Shown: piece after piece, positions 45,233 to 58,000 of the stretch | How positions within the stretch are numbered: the first letter of the stretch is position 1 | How the letters are laid out: each line of letters opens with the position of its first letter | NCBI GenBank assembly: GCA_023055425.1 | Contig: JALGPY010000014.1 | Span: forward strand, 14,964,501-15,028,500 | Reading direction: 5' to 3' | Length of the DNA: 64,000 bases | Origin: Linanthus parryae | Taxonomy: Eukaryota > Streptophyta > Magnoliopsida > Ericales > Polemoniaceae | Program-made: the position numbers and the translations under genes | The notes under the pieces: generated by a model | Told to the model about the DNA's origin: nothing | The model's database searches: none | The model's input: the letters and a program-made list of their open reading frames with translations, nothing else

Positions 45233-47052
45233 GATCACACCATATCCAATAGTGTGCGATTCCTCCTCTCGGACACGCCATTCCATTGCGGCGTTCCGGG
45301 TGGAGTGAGATGGGATACTGTCCCACACTCTCTAATATATTCATCAAACTATTGGATCAAGTATTCTCCTCCACGATCCGATCGTAAAGCCTTAATACTT
45401 TTACCAAGTTACTTCTCTACTGCATTCTTGAATTCCTTGAACAATTCAAAGGATTCGGATTTGGCCTTCATAAGGTATACAAATCCATATCTACTGAAAT
45501 CATCAGTAAACGTAATGAAGTAGGTGTAACCACCTTTGGTAGGCGTGGGGAATGGCCCACATACATTGGTATGTATGAGTGTCAACTCACTAGTCCTCTC
45601 ACCTTTCTTATTGAAAGGGGACTTTGTCATTTTTCCTAATAAACAAGATTCGCATGTCTCATATGATTCCAAATCAAATGAGTCTAGAAGTCCATCCTTA
45701 TGGAGTCTAGATATGCGTTTCTCATTTATATGGCCTAAACGACAGTGCCATAGATATGTAGGATTTAAATCATTAGGTTTAATCCTTTTAGTATTTATGT
45801 TATAGATGGGATTATTTAGATCAAGGATATAACAATCCATTAGACAAATGCGTACTACAATAGTGCATACTATCAAAATAAATGGAGCAACACTTGTCCT
45901 TTATTGAAATAGAAAAACCCTTATCGTCCAAACAAGAAATGAAAATAATGTTTCTGCTCATAGCAGGCACATAAAAGCAATTATCTAATTCTAAAATAAG
46001 TCCAGAAGGCAAAGATAGTTCATAAACGCCTACAAATAATGCATTAACTCTTGCTCCATTCTCGACGCACATATCTATCTCCCCTTTAGTCAATCTTATA
46101 CTTCTTTTCAAATCCTAAACATTTCGACAAATGTGAGAACCACATCCAGTATCCAACACCCAAGATGAAGAAATAGAAAGATTGACGTCTATAACAAAAA
46201 TACCTGGTGGTGGTGGAATCACTATTCCAAGCTTCTTATCCTCCAGATATTTAGGGCAATTCCTCCTCCAGTGACCCGGCTGGCTACAGTAGTGACATTC
46301 ATCTTTAGCCACGCCCCCACTAGGCTTTAGGGCTCCCTTGGATTTTGCAACTTTCTTGTGCTTTCCTTTGGAGGTAGAGGCAACTCCCTTGCCCTTCCTC
46401 TTATATACCATCATTATGGCTTTGCCCTTTCCTTTGTTGATGCTCTGTTCAGCTGTCTTTATCATGTTCAGCAGGTGTTCAGCAGGTCTGGCAGAGTCTT
46501 ACTAATCTCGTTCATGTTATATTTCATGATGAACTGTTTATAACTGTCAGGAAACGATTGCAAGACAAGATCAGTAGCCAAATCTTGGCTGAGTGGGAAC
46601 CCCAGTATCTCGAGGTTCTCAATGTACCCGATCATTCGGAGTACATGAGGCCCAACTGGGTTTCCTTCTGCAAGACTGCTTTTGAACAGTGCTTTGGACA
46701 ACTCATACCGCTCATGCCTTGCCTGTTCCCGATACAATTGTTTCAAGTGTATGATCATATCATAGGCCTCCATGTTCTCGTGTTTCTTCTAAAGCTCAAA
46801 AGTCATGGTGTAGAGCATGAGGCAAGTCACATCATTAGAATCATCTATATGTTTCTGACGTGCCCTTACATCAGCTAGAACGGACTCATCCTGGGGTGGG
46901 TCTAGAATTGGGGTGTCCAAGACGTACAACTTCTTTTCTTGCTTAAGGACAATCCTTAAGTTTCTGTACCAGTCAAGGAAATTCATTCTAGACAGTTTGT
47001 CCTTCTGAAGGACATATTGCAGGGATGAAGTCGATGCGTGATTGTTTGCCAT
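45233..47052 (-). pseudogene. Minus-strand copia: gag, protease and integrase core
   Basis: ATG at 47052 (MANNHASTSSLQYVLQ) starts a gag with UBN2-like segments, a CCHC knuckle (CHYCSQPGHWRRNC, about 46260-46300), protease (VLDTGCGSH), pre-integrase (WHCRLGHINEKRI, CESC) and the integrase core (TFTDDFSRYG, RSDRGGEY, PQWNGVSERRNRT). Stops and shifts occur near 46780, 46465, 46112, 45850, 45405, 45345 and 45245. The minus-oriented solo LTR cuts it at 45229. Confidence 0.85.
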
Positions 47053-48680
47053 TTGGAATTCTACAAAACGAGAAATATGCAATTTTAGTATTTTGAACAA
47101 TTTAACTATATTCAATAATGGCTAGATAATTAAATATATCTCCCACTATTTTTTTCTCGGATTAATACCCCTCACCATTAATGCGGAAAATATCATGTAT
47201 ATTTTCTAGTAGGTCCAAGATCCATATTTCACTTCTTCTTGAGCTTCCTTTGGCAAGTCACCCAAGAATTAGTTATTTAGGTAGGAACCATTCCAGTCGC
47301 ATCCCATGCAACTCTTGGTCCAATTAGGTGAATAACTCATTATTCTTTATCCTTTAGATAACGCCTAATTGTCATTCCTCTAGTTTCATCAATCCAATTG
47401 ATCTTACCTAGTTGCGTCCAACCTCTTGCTTCAAAAATCACATTTTACTTGCTTGTGTCATCCGCAACACATCATGGTGAATTAAAACGCCTTGCTTTGG
47501 CAAGTCCGAATTTAATAGACCCTGATCATGAAGGGTGTTTAGGCAAGAGAAGGCAAAACACAATATTCTATTTGAGGGATTTTAATAGTCATTATTCGTT
47601 TGGTTGATCCCATCAACACGATCTACTTATTTGGATTGGGAAATCCACAATAAAAGACCATCTTTGTTTATTATTATCTTGTTAACGTTTTGCTAGTATC
47701 GTCATACACACAAAAATAAATAAGAAGACATAAATAATAAACATCCACAAAATAAAAATTAACGTGGCATGGATATGGCCCCTAGACTAAGATATTACCA
47801 AGCCAATGATAATATCTACATGCCCTAAAGTGACAAGCTCATCTCCATGTGCTCCACCATAGCCGCACGCCTAGGGATGGGAGTCTTCAACGTCTTTGTG
47901 ACTTCTTGGTTCTCCGGTCTTCTTCTCCACGCTCTTGGCTATCATCTAAATATTTCTAATTCTAGCCTAACATCTATAAATAAATAGATAAATAAAGCCT
48001 CGCATGCTGAGGAAGATTATCAGCTCGCAGTCCGTAAAATTAACGAACTATTACATTAATTTGATCAGCTCGCAGGCCGTAAACCAAACCACAACAAACA
48101 CAAACATCCACAATTTAGGCCACGTCCATCCACCATGCAAAAAAGCACATAATACAGTTAAAACCAATTTTTTTACGCGCTTGTTCAATTTTAGTTGAAA
48201 TTGGGTAATTAGGGTTACAACGGTCCAAGGGGTCCAAGCTAGGGATAGGCCGAACCCCTATGGACCGCCGCACGCCGCCTTGGGCCGGACCTAGGCCGGC
48301 AGCCCCTAGGTGTCCCGCGGCCTTGCTTGGCGGGCAATGAAGAGGGAGGCGGCGGCTAGGGTTTCGTCCCTAGTCTACTTCCCCTTCCTTACTTGTTGCC
48401 CAAGCTTGGTTGTTTCCATATAATTATTTCCATAATTGAAAAACCCCCCTTTCCAATTATGTGCCCATGAACCCTAATTTTCAAGAACCCAATTATTCAC
48501 ATCCTATGTGATTAAAATCACAAACTTACACATCCAATGTTAAATTAGATCTTGTTTATATTGAATCAAATTCAATTTGCATCTACTATGCCAATTAATT
48601 TCAATTTTGCGTAATATGAATATAACGGTGTATAAACTGAAATAGTAACACATAAAATCATGTTATGCACTACAAACTGT
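47053..48680 (-). other. 5' untranslated region of the minus-strand copia
   Basis: Between the gag ATG and the primer site. No credible ORF. A GGCCGGACC-type GC-rich patch lies at 48250-48320. Confidence 0.5.
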
Positions 48681-48693
48681 GGCTCTGATACCA
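48681..48693 (-). other. Primer binding site of the minus-strand copia
   Basis: The minus strand reads TGGTATCAGAGCC, one base from the LTR end at 48695. Confidence 0.85.
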
Positions 48694-48694
48694 C

Positions 48695-49029
48695 TGTTGG
48701 GTTTTGACATAGGTTACGCAGTTGAATAAAAACATTTTCCTATTCAAAGCCCACCAAGGATCACAGGAAGAGACAATCATAACATGATAAGAGCATAGAA
48801 GATGTGTACCTTTTGGTTCGGGAGATCACACGAAGAATAGTTTCTTCGCCTATACAGTTGATCCACGCCTAGAGTTGACATCTAGATCTTCATTCTCCTA
48901 GTGCTAGCTTGGACCGAAGGAAGAGGGAGAAGGAATCACACAACGAAGAACAAAGAGAGGATTCGGCCTCTCTTTGTAGCCGACGGGTAGGGGGCGGACG
49001 GCAAGGGGCTTCAGCCTCTTGTTGTTTTG

Positions 49030-49060
<31 letters not shown>

Positions 49061-49686
49061 TCTCTCTTTATTTCTCTCCCACTCACTTATGTTATGAGTA
49101 TTAGTTGTGGGAAGGAAGCTAGGAGCATCCATTATATTGTCCAACACCTCCTTTTTAACTGCATAAAGGCCCTTCCTAATCCTACATGAACTTGGATTAG
49201 TCCCTTCCTTGCATATTAGTCCTACTAAGTTTGCAAGGTGTTGCATAATGATCCTTCTTATTAATTAATTATATTAATTAATTCCCAATTCTAGTTCAAC
49301 CCTATTAGGCGTGTGACCCCATAGGTTTCTAATTAGTTGGTAGTAACTTATTACTAACATGGAGCGGTGTCTAGCAACACATCCATGCAACCTTACTAAT
49401 AGAAATAAGTCAGTGATCCCGACAAACCTTGTGCCCAATATCACATATTTCATTATCCCTTTGTCTCCATATCCGGATTGGACACGAGACATAAATAGTC
49501 ACACTCGTATATCCAATCCATAGTTTCTCGATCCTGGGATTATGCTTATGCAGGCAGATAAAATCAATATCTCCATGTTGATTTATCTGAGTCTGGCTAG
49601 ACATTCGATAAGCACCATCCCTCGAGTGGCCATGGATATTTGCTCCCATACTGTGGGAGGGACAATTCGATAATACTGTGGCTAGA
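48695..49686 (-). repeat. 5' LTR segment adjoining the primer site (variant subfamily)
   Basis: Its minus-strand 3' end (CAAAACCCAACA) meets the primer site, so this is the functional LTR end. The part 49120-49680 is similar to 35000-35530 and 50170-50690, but the CT-rich leader differs. The start of this LTR is missing, and a second LTR copy follows directly. Confidence 0.65.
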
Positions 49687-49690
49687 CATT

Positions 49691-51187
49691 CGATAATAGT
49701 TTTGGCTAGGGGTTATTTTTGAAGTTATGAGAACTAGGAGGGGGTGTAATTGTATTTACCTATAAAGTTACTTAGGAAACCCAAATTGTGTTTCCCCAAC
49801 CTCTCTCTCTCTCTCTCTTTGTCTCTCTCTCTCTCCCTATTTCTTATCTTCTTTTCTTCTCCAGAAACAACCACCACCACACCCAACACCATCACCACCT
49901 CCCCTCCTCTCTGCCTCTCTCTATCTCCTCTCTATTTATCTCTGCCAGAGCACAGCAGCAGCATGAGTAGGCAGCGGCCAAGCCACCAACGCCGTCGCCA
50001 CCGTCGGGAGATCCGCCGAAAAAAATCACCGCCACCAACCACCTACATCTCTCTCTTCCTCTCTTTGGACTTGAGATCTTTTCCTCTCTCTGTTTCGGCC
50101 TTCCAACTTGTTCTCTCTCTCTTGCTTTGTTAAGTTCTCTCAAATAATGACTTGTGTTGAGAATTAACAAGCTAGAGATCCTTTATATAGTCATAACTCT
50201 TTATTAACTACATAAAGGCCCCAAAACTAATCATATCCTTACATGGATTAGCCCACATGCAAATTAGTTCCACTAAGTTTGCTTGTGGTTGCGCTATGAT
50301 CCTTTTATTAATTAGTCCAACTAAATAATACTAATTTCCAATTTAATCCATCCGGTGTGTGACCCCATAGGTTTCTACTTAGTTGGTAGTAACTTATTAC
50401 TAACATGGAGCGGTGTCTAGCAACACATCCATGCAACCCAACTAATAGAAATAAGTCAGTGATCCCGACAAACCTTGTGCCCAATATCACATATTTCATT
50501 ATCCCTTTGTCTCCATATCCGGATTGGACACGAGACATAAATAGTCACACTCGTATATCCAATCCATAGTTTCTCGATCCTGAGATTATGCTTATGCAGG
50601 CAGATAACATCAATATCTCCATGTTGATTTATCTGAGTCTGGCCAGACATTCAATAAGCACAATCCCTCGAGTGGCCATGGATATTTTCTCTCATACTGT
50701 GGGAGGGACAAATCCTCTCTACATCAATACGATCTCTAAGCTTGCTTCCTATCATGCCCGATAGCTATCTTTATAGTTGCCCGGTTAAGGCGCAACATTG
50801 GATAAGATCAAAGCATGATATTCCACAACTAGAGTATCTAGTGACTTCAAGTCTAAGGATTACAATATAAATGGCACTACGAGAAGCGATTGTGACTTTG
50901 ACATAATCCAATGCATCCTTCTCGTCGTGGGTCAATCCAGTATGCCATTACTCCTAATGCATACTCATGTGTAAGACTTGATATCTCCATATCAATCTAC
51001 ACACATACTAGTCTATATTTGATTGTCTTATTAACCAATATAATGGACTAGGGATATTTAAGATAAACAACACACTGTATCTAAGGACTTCATTATATTA
51101 AATATCACAAAAATTAATAAATGAATATTCTAGCCAAAATATTGTTCATACTAAATATAGATTGCCTCTAGGGCATCTATTCCAACA
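49691..51187 (-). repeat. Additional copia LTR copy abutting the 5' LTR
   Basis: Near-identical to 34537-36027. The right boundary at 51187 is TGTTGGAATAGATGCCC on the minus strand. Together with 48695-49686 it makes a 2.5-kb composite that is not a simple LTR. Confidence 0.7.
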
Positions 51188-51540
51188 TCCACCAGTCGCC
51201 GTCTCCGCTTCCACTAGTCGCCGTCTCTCACGACCCTTTGCTCTCTCTTTTCAATTTGTCTCTTGCGCCGAATGTCTTGAGGACCTCTGATTGTACATGA
51301 CCTTCTTCAACAGATTATTGCGGAGTACTGGTTTTGGTGGGTTCCTTTTCTATATATTTTGTGGGCCACTTCTTTTGCAATTCGTCTTCTTTATTTGGGT
51401 GAAGCTGTTGTGTATGTGTTTGTTTTTGGTCCATGTGATTTTTTTTAATTGGTGCTGATCAATTGGGGGTAAGAAACTAAATTTGCTAGAAGACAAAGTA
51501 CATTAATTAGCTGTTTTGCCACAGCTAGTAACATAACTTC
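51188..51540. other. Noncoding stretch, no feature recognised
   Basis: A short repeat of CCACCAGTCGCCGTCTC-type sequence at the left, otherwise nothing. It may be the leader of the copia gag remnant that follows. Confidence 0.4.
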
Positions 51541-51868
51541 ATCCTCGCCCTCCTCCAAAGAACAACTTCATCCCGTGTTTCTGGTTACGAACATCGAGAA
51601 GAATGTCCGTTTCATTCTCGATAATGACAAGGTTCAGTATGATCAATGGGTCACGTTCTTCCGACTTAAGACAGATTCGTACGGTCTCACTTATCATTAC
51701 TCAGGATGCTACAACTGATCAGAAAAAGGAGTCTCTTTGGAAGTCGATTGATGCGGTAATCCTCTCCTGGATCTACCAGACTATCTCTGACGATCTTTTT
51801 CTAGCTATTCTCACGCCGGATCAGTCTGCTCGTGAGGCGTGGGTCAAGTTGGAATCCATGTTTAGGGA
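51541..51868 (+). pseudogene. Copia gag N-terminal remnant
   Basis: Fragments in two frames: FILDNDKVQYDQWVTFF, then QKKESLWKSIDAVILSWI and ILTPDQSAREAWVKLESMF, the typical N-terminal gag of plant copia elements. A frameshift lies near 51685. It is cut at 51868 by the Tat LTR. Confidence 0.75.
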
Positions 51869-52502
51869 TGTAGATAGTGCTTTCGGGACAGGCAGATCTT
51901 AGCCACGTGGCGACCATCCAGCACACCATACTGTGCTTCACACACACTGGATCACCAGCCGCGCTGATCCACGTGGGGGCTGCGAGACAGGGCCCTCGCA
52001 TACCACCACACGGGACTTGTAGGGACTTAGTGGTTTGGAGGCTAGAGTTAGTCCTGCCGCGCGCGAGCGACAACCAAGCCCGCACGCGACCCTTTGTAAC
52101 TGCTTTTGAGAGATTTATGGCACGAGCTCCATAAACCCGGTCAATCCGGTCAAACCCGGTCAACCTCGTAACGGTTCCGGTATACGCGGATAACGTGCTG
52201 TAACGGTCCCTATATACGCGGACGAACGTGCCGTTGTGGTTAAGCTAATTAAGCCGCCATTGATGGGCGCATTAACCACACTACAACGGTCACATTATCT
52301 GTTATATATAGGATCGTTAACCCTTCCATACAAGGGAAAACACACCTGAACTACGCGGAAGCTCTGCCAAAATCCTGTCTCTCTCTCATACAATGCTATT
52401 GCCTTACTGTCTCCCTACACACAACCCTACACTTCCTGTGTCTTTTCTATCCTCTACTCTTGGTGTATATTGAATTCTCTCTGCAGGATTCTCTCGTACA
52501 CA
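51869..52502 (+). repeat. 5' LTR of the plus-strand Tat element (634 bp)
   Basis: Starts TGTAGATAGTGC and ends CTCTCGTACACA, related to the LTRs at 4308-4933 and 59281-59908 but clearly more diverged. Left flank AGGGA (51864-51868) is the predicted target duplication. TATA-like TTATATATAGG at about 52302. Confidence 0.85.
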
Positions 52503-52503
52503 T

Positions 52504-52523
52504 TTGCTGAACCCGACGTAAAC
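52504..52523 (+). other. Primer binding site of the plus-strand Tat element
   Basis: TGCTGAACCCGACGTAAACT; the sister element has TGGTGAACCCGACGTGAATC, so the G at the third base of TGG has changed here to C. Confidence 0.65.
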
Positions 52524-52541
52524 TTACCACTGCAAGCAACC

Positions 52542-55024
52542 ATGTCTCATGAAGATGATGTCAGTAACAGATCGCCTTCCACGGAGACCACCTCGGGAGA
52601 GGAGACTCGCCGTACTCCTACAGCCGCCGGTGAAGTTCCGACGTTAGAGGCCTTGGACGCTATCATCCAGAACCAGGCGAAGGCTCTCAAAGCTCAATCT
52701 GCGCAGCTGGAACGGAAATGGATATCCTGGGGACTCTCGCCCCAAATCCCGCATCAGCCACCACCGTCTCTCAGGGAGGAGGAGCTTCCACCACTCAAGG
52801 GTTGGGAGTATCAACCACACCACCTAATCCTAACCTTCAAACTCCACCGACAACGGCGCAGTTACCCTCAGTTCAGGGGAAAACAGCTCAAATGTTGCCT
52901 CTTGCCACTCATGTGCCTCAACCGCCAATCTTGGCATCTAATCCGTCTTCACAATATCCTTTGCCTCCTCCGCCGGCGGCGTGGGGCAATGCGAATCCAC
53001 AGTACGTTCCTAGCCCTTTTGCGGCATATGTGTCGCCTCCAACTGTAACAACCCCTCCTCCTGCTGCTGGGGGAAGTGCGCCGGAGTGTATGACGTCGCT
53101 GCTGCGGCGCATAGAAACCATCCTGGCTAATCAACCGTTCGCGGACACCATCATCCCGAAGCTTGACAACGATCCACCTATCCCACGCGAGATCTACCTC
53201 ATGCCTAACCCCGCTGGGTACAAGGCTCCCAAATGGGACAATTTTGAAGATGTCAATGGAAACGCCCACGAGCATGTCATGCGTTTCATTGATGTGATGG
53301 GGCCATATGGGGCTGATCCCAAGCTGTTGATGCGCGAGTTCCCGAAATCCCTGGGGAACGTGGCCTACAAGTGGTACAGGACGTTGGAAGCCGGATCTGT
53401 GAAGACTTGGGACGACATGGTCCAGAAATTTTACACTAAATTCTTCCAGATGGAAGAAAAGGTGACAATGATTCATCTCTCGCGGATGTACCAGAAGCGC
53501 GAGGAGGATGGAGTGACATTCATCAAGAAGTTCAGGGCCAAGTCCTTGGAATGCAGAGACGTGATACTCGAGGGCAGACTCGTGGAGATATGCCTGCAGT
53601 GCATGCGAGACGAGTACAAAGGTATGCTTATTAACCTGCAAACTCCTACATTTTCGAAGCTAATCGAATGCACAAAGAACATAGAACCTATAGTGGAGAG
53701 GCATAAAAAGAAGCATGCCTCTGAGCGATCTCCGAGCGGGACTACCTTTAAAATTGGGAGGTTCAGCTACAAGAGGGGACGTGAGGCCGAGGTGAATACG
53801 GTCTCGCCCCAAAAGCAGCCGAAGGTCGCAAACTTCGATGCGCCACCTCTGCCATGTTCGGTAGAGGAAGCGAGCGACTTGTGCAGACAATGGCGTAAAG
53901 ATGGTATCTTGCCGCCGCTCGAAAGGATACCCTCTAAGGAGATGATAAGGGACCCAAAGTGGTGCGAATGTCACGGAAAGGTCATGCATCCCACAGCTGA
54001 CTGCAAGAAGCTCAGAATCATGGTAAGCCAAAAGATGAAAAATGACGAGCTGATTGTCAGCGACCAGGGGCAGGATGTGCGAAACAATCCACTGCCTGCC
54101 CATGCGGAGCAAGAGCCGAAGGGCAAAGAGGTTGCCATGATCTCGATTATGGACCTCGAAGAGGTTGCAGAGGATGGTCTATCTATCGTTGCCGAGATCC
54201 ACAATGACGAGGACTACAGCATAGACACGGAGGACGAACGTGCTGATCGGATGAAAGGGTCGCACGGGTTCAGCAGGTTCTTCGACGAAATGAACTTTTC
54301 GGAGAAAAGCCGGAAGGAAATGACGAAGGCGATCCTGAGAATAGCGGAGGATTACGAGGAAGATATCGTGATCTCCAACGGAAAGGTTGTCAGGGCATCT
54401 CGCTCTATAGAAAAGGTCATAACCTTCTCTGCAAGCGACAAGAAGACAGATGCGAGCCACCAGAAGCCTTTGTATGTAACGACAGTCATTAATGGTGTGG
54501 AGTTCAAAATAGCGTTTGTCGACGGAGGAGCAGCAGTTAACGTTGTCTCGCTCAACACTCTGAAGCTAGCAGGAATCCCGGAGCAGAAGATTGTCAGGCG
54601 TCCATCCCCGCTGATGAGATTCGGAAGCGACTCCAGAATAACGATAGGATGGATCCGTCTGGGTGTCCAGATTGGTAAAATCAAGTGTTCAGCTAAATTC
54701 TATGTCATTGATGCAAACACTACGTATCACATGATTATAGGTCGGGCCTGGATTCATCGCTTCGATGCGGTCCCTTCAAAAGCTCACCAGGTGATGAAAG
54801 CCATCTGGAATGACAGAATAGTAGAGATACCAGCCTCGGTAAATACTTTCAATCTGGATGAAGCGCACCTCACTGAGGCGGTATGGTTCACTGAGCAGGA
54901 AGATGAGCAAACGCTGGGGCCGTTCAACCCCACTCCTTTGCCTCGTTGGGAGGACATCAAAGATCAGTCACCTGCAGGAGTGATGGTGACAAGAGAGGAG
55001 TCCAAGGAAAAGCCGTCTACGTGA
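52542..55024 (+). pseudogene. Tat-type gag-protease, one frameshift
   Basis: ATG 52542 (MSHEDDVSNRSPS) opens one frame for about 57 codons; near 52712 a 1-nt loss (or 2-nt gain) shifts to the frame that is open from 52718 to 55024 (768 codons). Residues are counted in that frame. Pro/Gln-rich region to about 130; capsid domain about 150-300 (KWYRTLEAGS, MIHLSRMYQKRE); a zinc-knuckle-like WCECHGKVMHPTADC near 415; retropepsin-like domain with FVDGGAAVNV near 600 (DGG, where most retropepsins have DSG or DTG) and MIIGRAWIHRFDA near 675. The frame stops at TGA 55022-55024, with coding sequence continuing beyond it. Confidence 0.85.
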
Positions 55025-58000
55025 GAAGAGGCACCACGGATTGCCTACCAAAGAAAGAATGTTTACACCCTGAAAAGGATAGCAAAGCACGATTCCGAAG
55101 GCAAAGAAATAGAAAGCTTCTACGCTAACGGGAAGAAATGCTACCGCATATGAAAGTTCGGATACCCCCACGTGAGCATGGGGATATCCCTGAGCAAATC
55201 AACCAAATCGAGCAGGTCATGGATTTAGACAAACCAACGCAAGGCGTTTTAGAGGAAAAGCTCAAAGAAGCGCCCGAATGCATGGAGGACAAGCCCAAAA
55301 CCACAAAAGCAGGAACTGAAGGAGGTATTCCTAAGCCCAAGCGAAGAAAAGAAAAGGCCAGTCTTTCTGAGTGCAGACCTCACGAGAGAGGAAGAGGAAA
55401 GATTCTTGCAGCTTCTGACCGAGTATAAGGACGTATTCGCATGGGAGTACGATGGGATGCCCGGTCTGGACACGAGCATCACCATGCACCGGTTAGATGT
55501 AATCCCAGGATCCAAACCGGTAAAGCAGAGCACAAGAAGCTTCAGGCCGGAGATCAACGTGAAGATCAAGCAAGAAATTGTCAAACTTCTGACTGCCAAA
55601 TTCATCGAGCCAAATCACCATCCTACATGGTTAGCTAACATTGTGCCAGTGGTGAAGAAGAATGGGCAGCTCCGCATTTGTGTGGACTTCCGAGACCTTA
55701 ATCGTTTCTGTCCCAAAGATGATTTTCCGCTTCCCAACATCGATCTACTTATCGATTCGACCGCAGGTCATCGCATGTTCAGTTTCATGGACGGCTTCAG
55801 TGGGTACAACCAGATCAAGATGGACCCTGAAGATGCACAGAAAACCGCGTTCATCACTCCGCTGGGAGTCTTCAATTATACCGTTATGCCTTTTGGTCTC
55901 AAGAACGCAGGCGCAACCTATCAGCGAGCCATGATGGCCCTGTTCCATGACATGATGCACAAAGAAGTAGAATTCTATGTTGATGACTTGGTTGTCAAGT
56001 CCAAGGAAGAAAGCGACCACTTGGAGGATCTGCGGAAAGTCTTCGAAAGATGTAGACGTTTCCAGCTGAAGACGAACCCCATGAAATGCGCATTCGGAGT
56101 ATCCTCGGGGAAATTCTTGGGATGTGTAATACACCGCCAAGGCATCGAGCCTGATCCCGCAAAAGTATCAGCCATCACCAGCATGACGGCACCGCATAAT
56201 CAAAGTGCTTTGAAGACGTTCTTGGGGAAGCTATCTTACCTGCGAAGGTTCATCCCTGCAATCGCAGAAATCACCTTTTGTTTCAGTGATCTTCTCAAAA
56301 AAGATGCTGTGTACGGTTGGACCGCAGGGCACGAAACCGCATTCAGAAGGCTAAAGGAGTTGCTGACATCGTCAAGGGTTATGATCGCACCACAGCTCGG
56401 ATCGCCACTTTTGCTATACCTTACATCGACAAAGAGGTCTATAGGAGCACTCTTGGCTCAGGAACATGAAGGGCAAGAAAGGCCAATCTACTACATTTCC
56501 CGAGTAGTGCAACCAGCAGAATCAAGGTACACAGATATCAAGCTTCATTGCCTTGCCTTGTTCTTTGTAATAGAAAAGTTGAAGCACTATTTCGCTTCGC
56601 ACAAAGTGATCGTGGTTACAAAGAGTGACCCCATACGGTATCTCTTGACTCACACTTCTCCTGGTGGAAGACTAGCAAAATGGTATATGACCATCTCTCA
56701 GTACGACATCACATGCGTTCGGCCGCGGGCAATCAAGTCGCAGGCCGTGGCCGATTTGCTAGCACAGTTCCCTGATAATAGTCATGAGCCTGTGATTGAG
56801 GAAGAACTGGAGGGACCTGAAATCTATGCAGTTGAGTTGCCTAACTGGACGCTCCATTTCGATGGGTCATCAACAAGGAAAGGTGGAGGAATCGGGATAG
56901 TCCTGACCAAACCCGATGGAGAGGTCATACAGATGTCCACAAAGCTTGACCTCGCAGTCACCAACAACGAAGCAGAGTATGAAGCTCTCATCGCAGGTCT
57001 TCGCGCAGCAAGGGCACTAGAGGTAAGCAATTTAACGGTTATGGGGGACTCCAAGCTAGTCGTCAAACAATCCTCGGGCGAGTATGGTTTGAAGGAGATA
57101 AACCTATTGCCCTACCGGACTTTGGTACAGAAGCTGGTGCAACAATTCTGCGATGTCAGGTACGAGCACAAGCCCAGAGCAGATAATAGGCATGCTGATG
57201 CTTTGGCTACCCTGGGATGCAATGTTAGTGCGGATAAGTGTCCCGCGAGAATCTCGATCGAAGTGCGAACGTCCTCGGCGTTGACAGAGGACGCGTGTGA
57301 AGACGAATGCATGGATGATGCAGACTGGAGAAATTTAATATTGCGTGCTATCGCAGAAGGAACAAGCAACGAAAACTGGGCGTCCACAAAGGGGTATTGC
57401 ATACATGACAACACCCTCTACTACAAAGGCCCTGGCGGAATACTCATGCGATGCGTCTCACAGCAGGAGGGACAAGCGCTGTTAGAAAAGATTCACCAAC
57501 ATACTTGTGGGGAAAGTGAGGTGTCAATCTATCGAAAATCCCAAAGGTATGGGATTCACTGGCCGGACATGTCAACGGCTGCGGCACTGAATCAAGGGAA
57601 CTGCGAGAGTTGTGCGCTGATCAAAGACTCCTTAGCAATCGCTCTGATCGATGATGACACGGATTGGAAAAAGCCACTTCTCGACTTTCTTACGCAAGGT
57701 GTCGAGCCTGAGTCAAGAAAAGAAGCCGAAAAGCTAAAACGAAAGGCAGCCCGGTACGTGGTGCAAGAAAATACACTCTGGCGAAGGGGCCACGAGGGTA
57801 ACCTGCTGCGATGCCTAGACAGCAAGGAAGCACAAGAGGTGATGGACCTCTCTCATCAAGTGGAACATCAGGGAGGTGCGAAGTTATGCAGACAACTCCT
57901 CACAGTCGGTTACTTCTGGCCCACCATGGAAGCAGATTGCCGCGCTAAAGTAAGAAGGTGCCAGGAGTGTCAATTCAAAGGCAACCTAGTACATGCTCCT

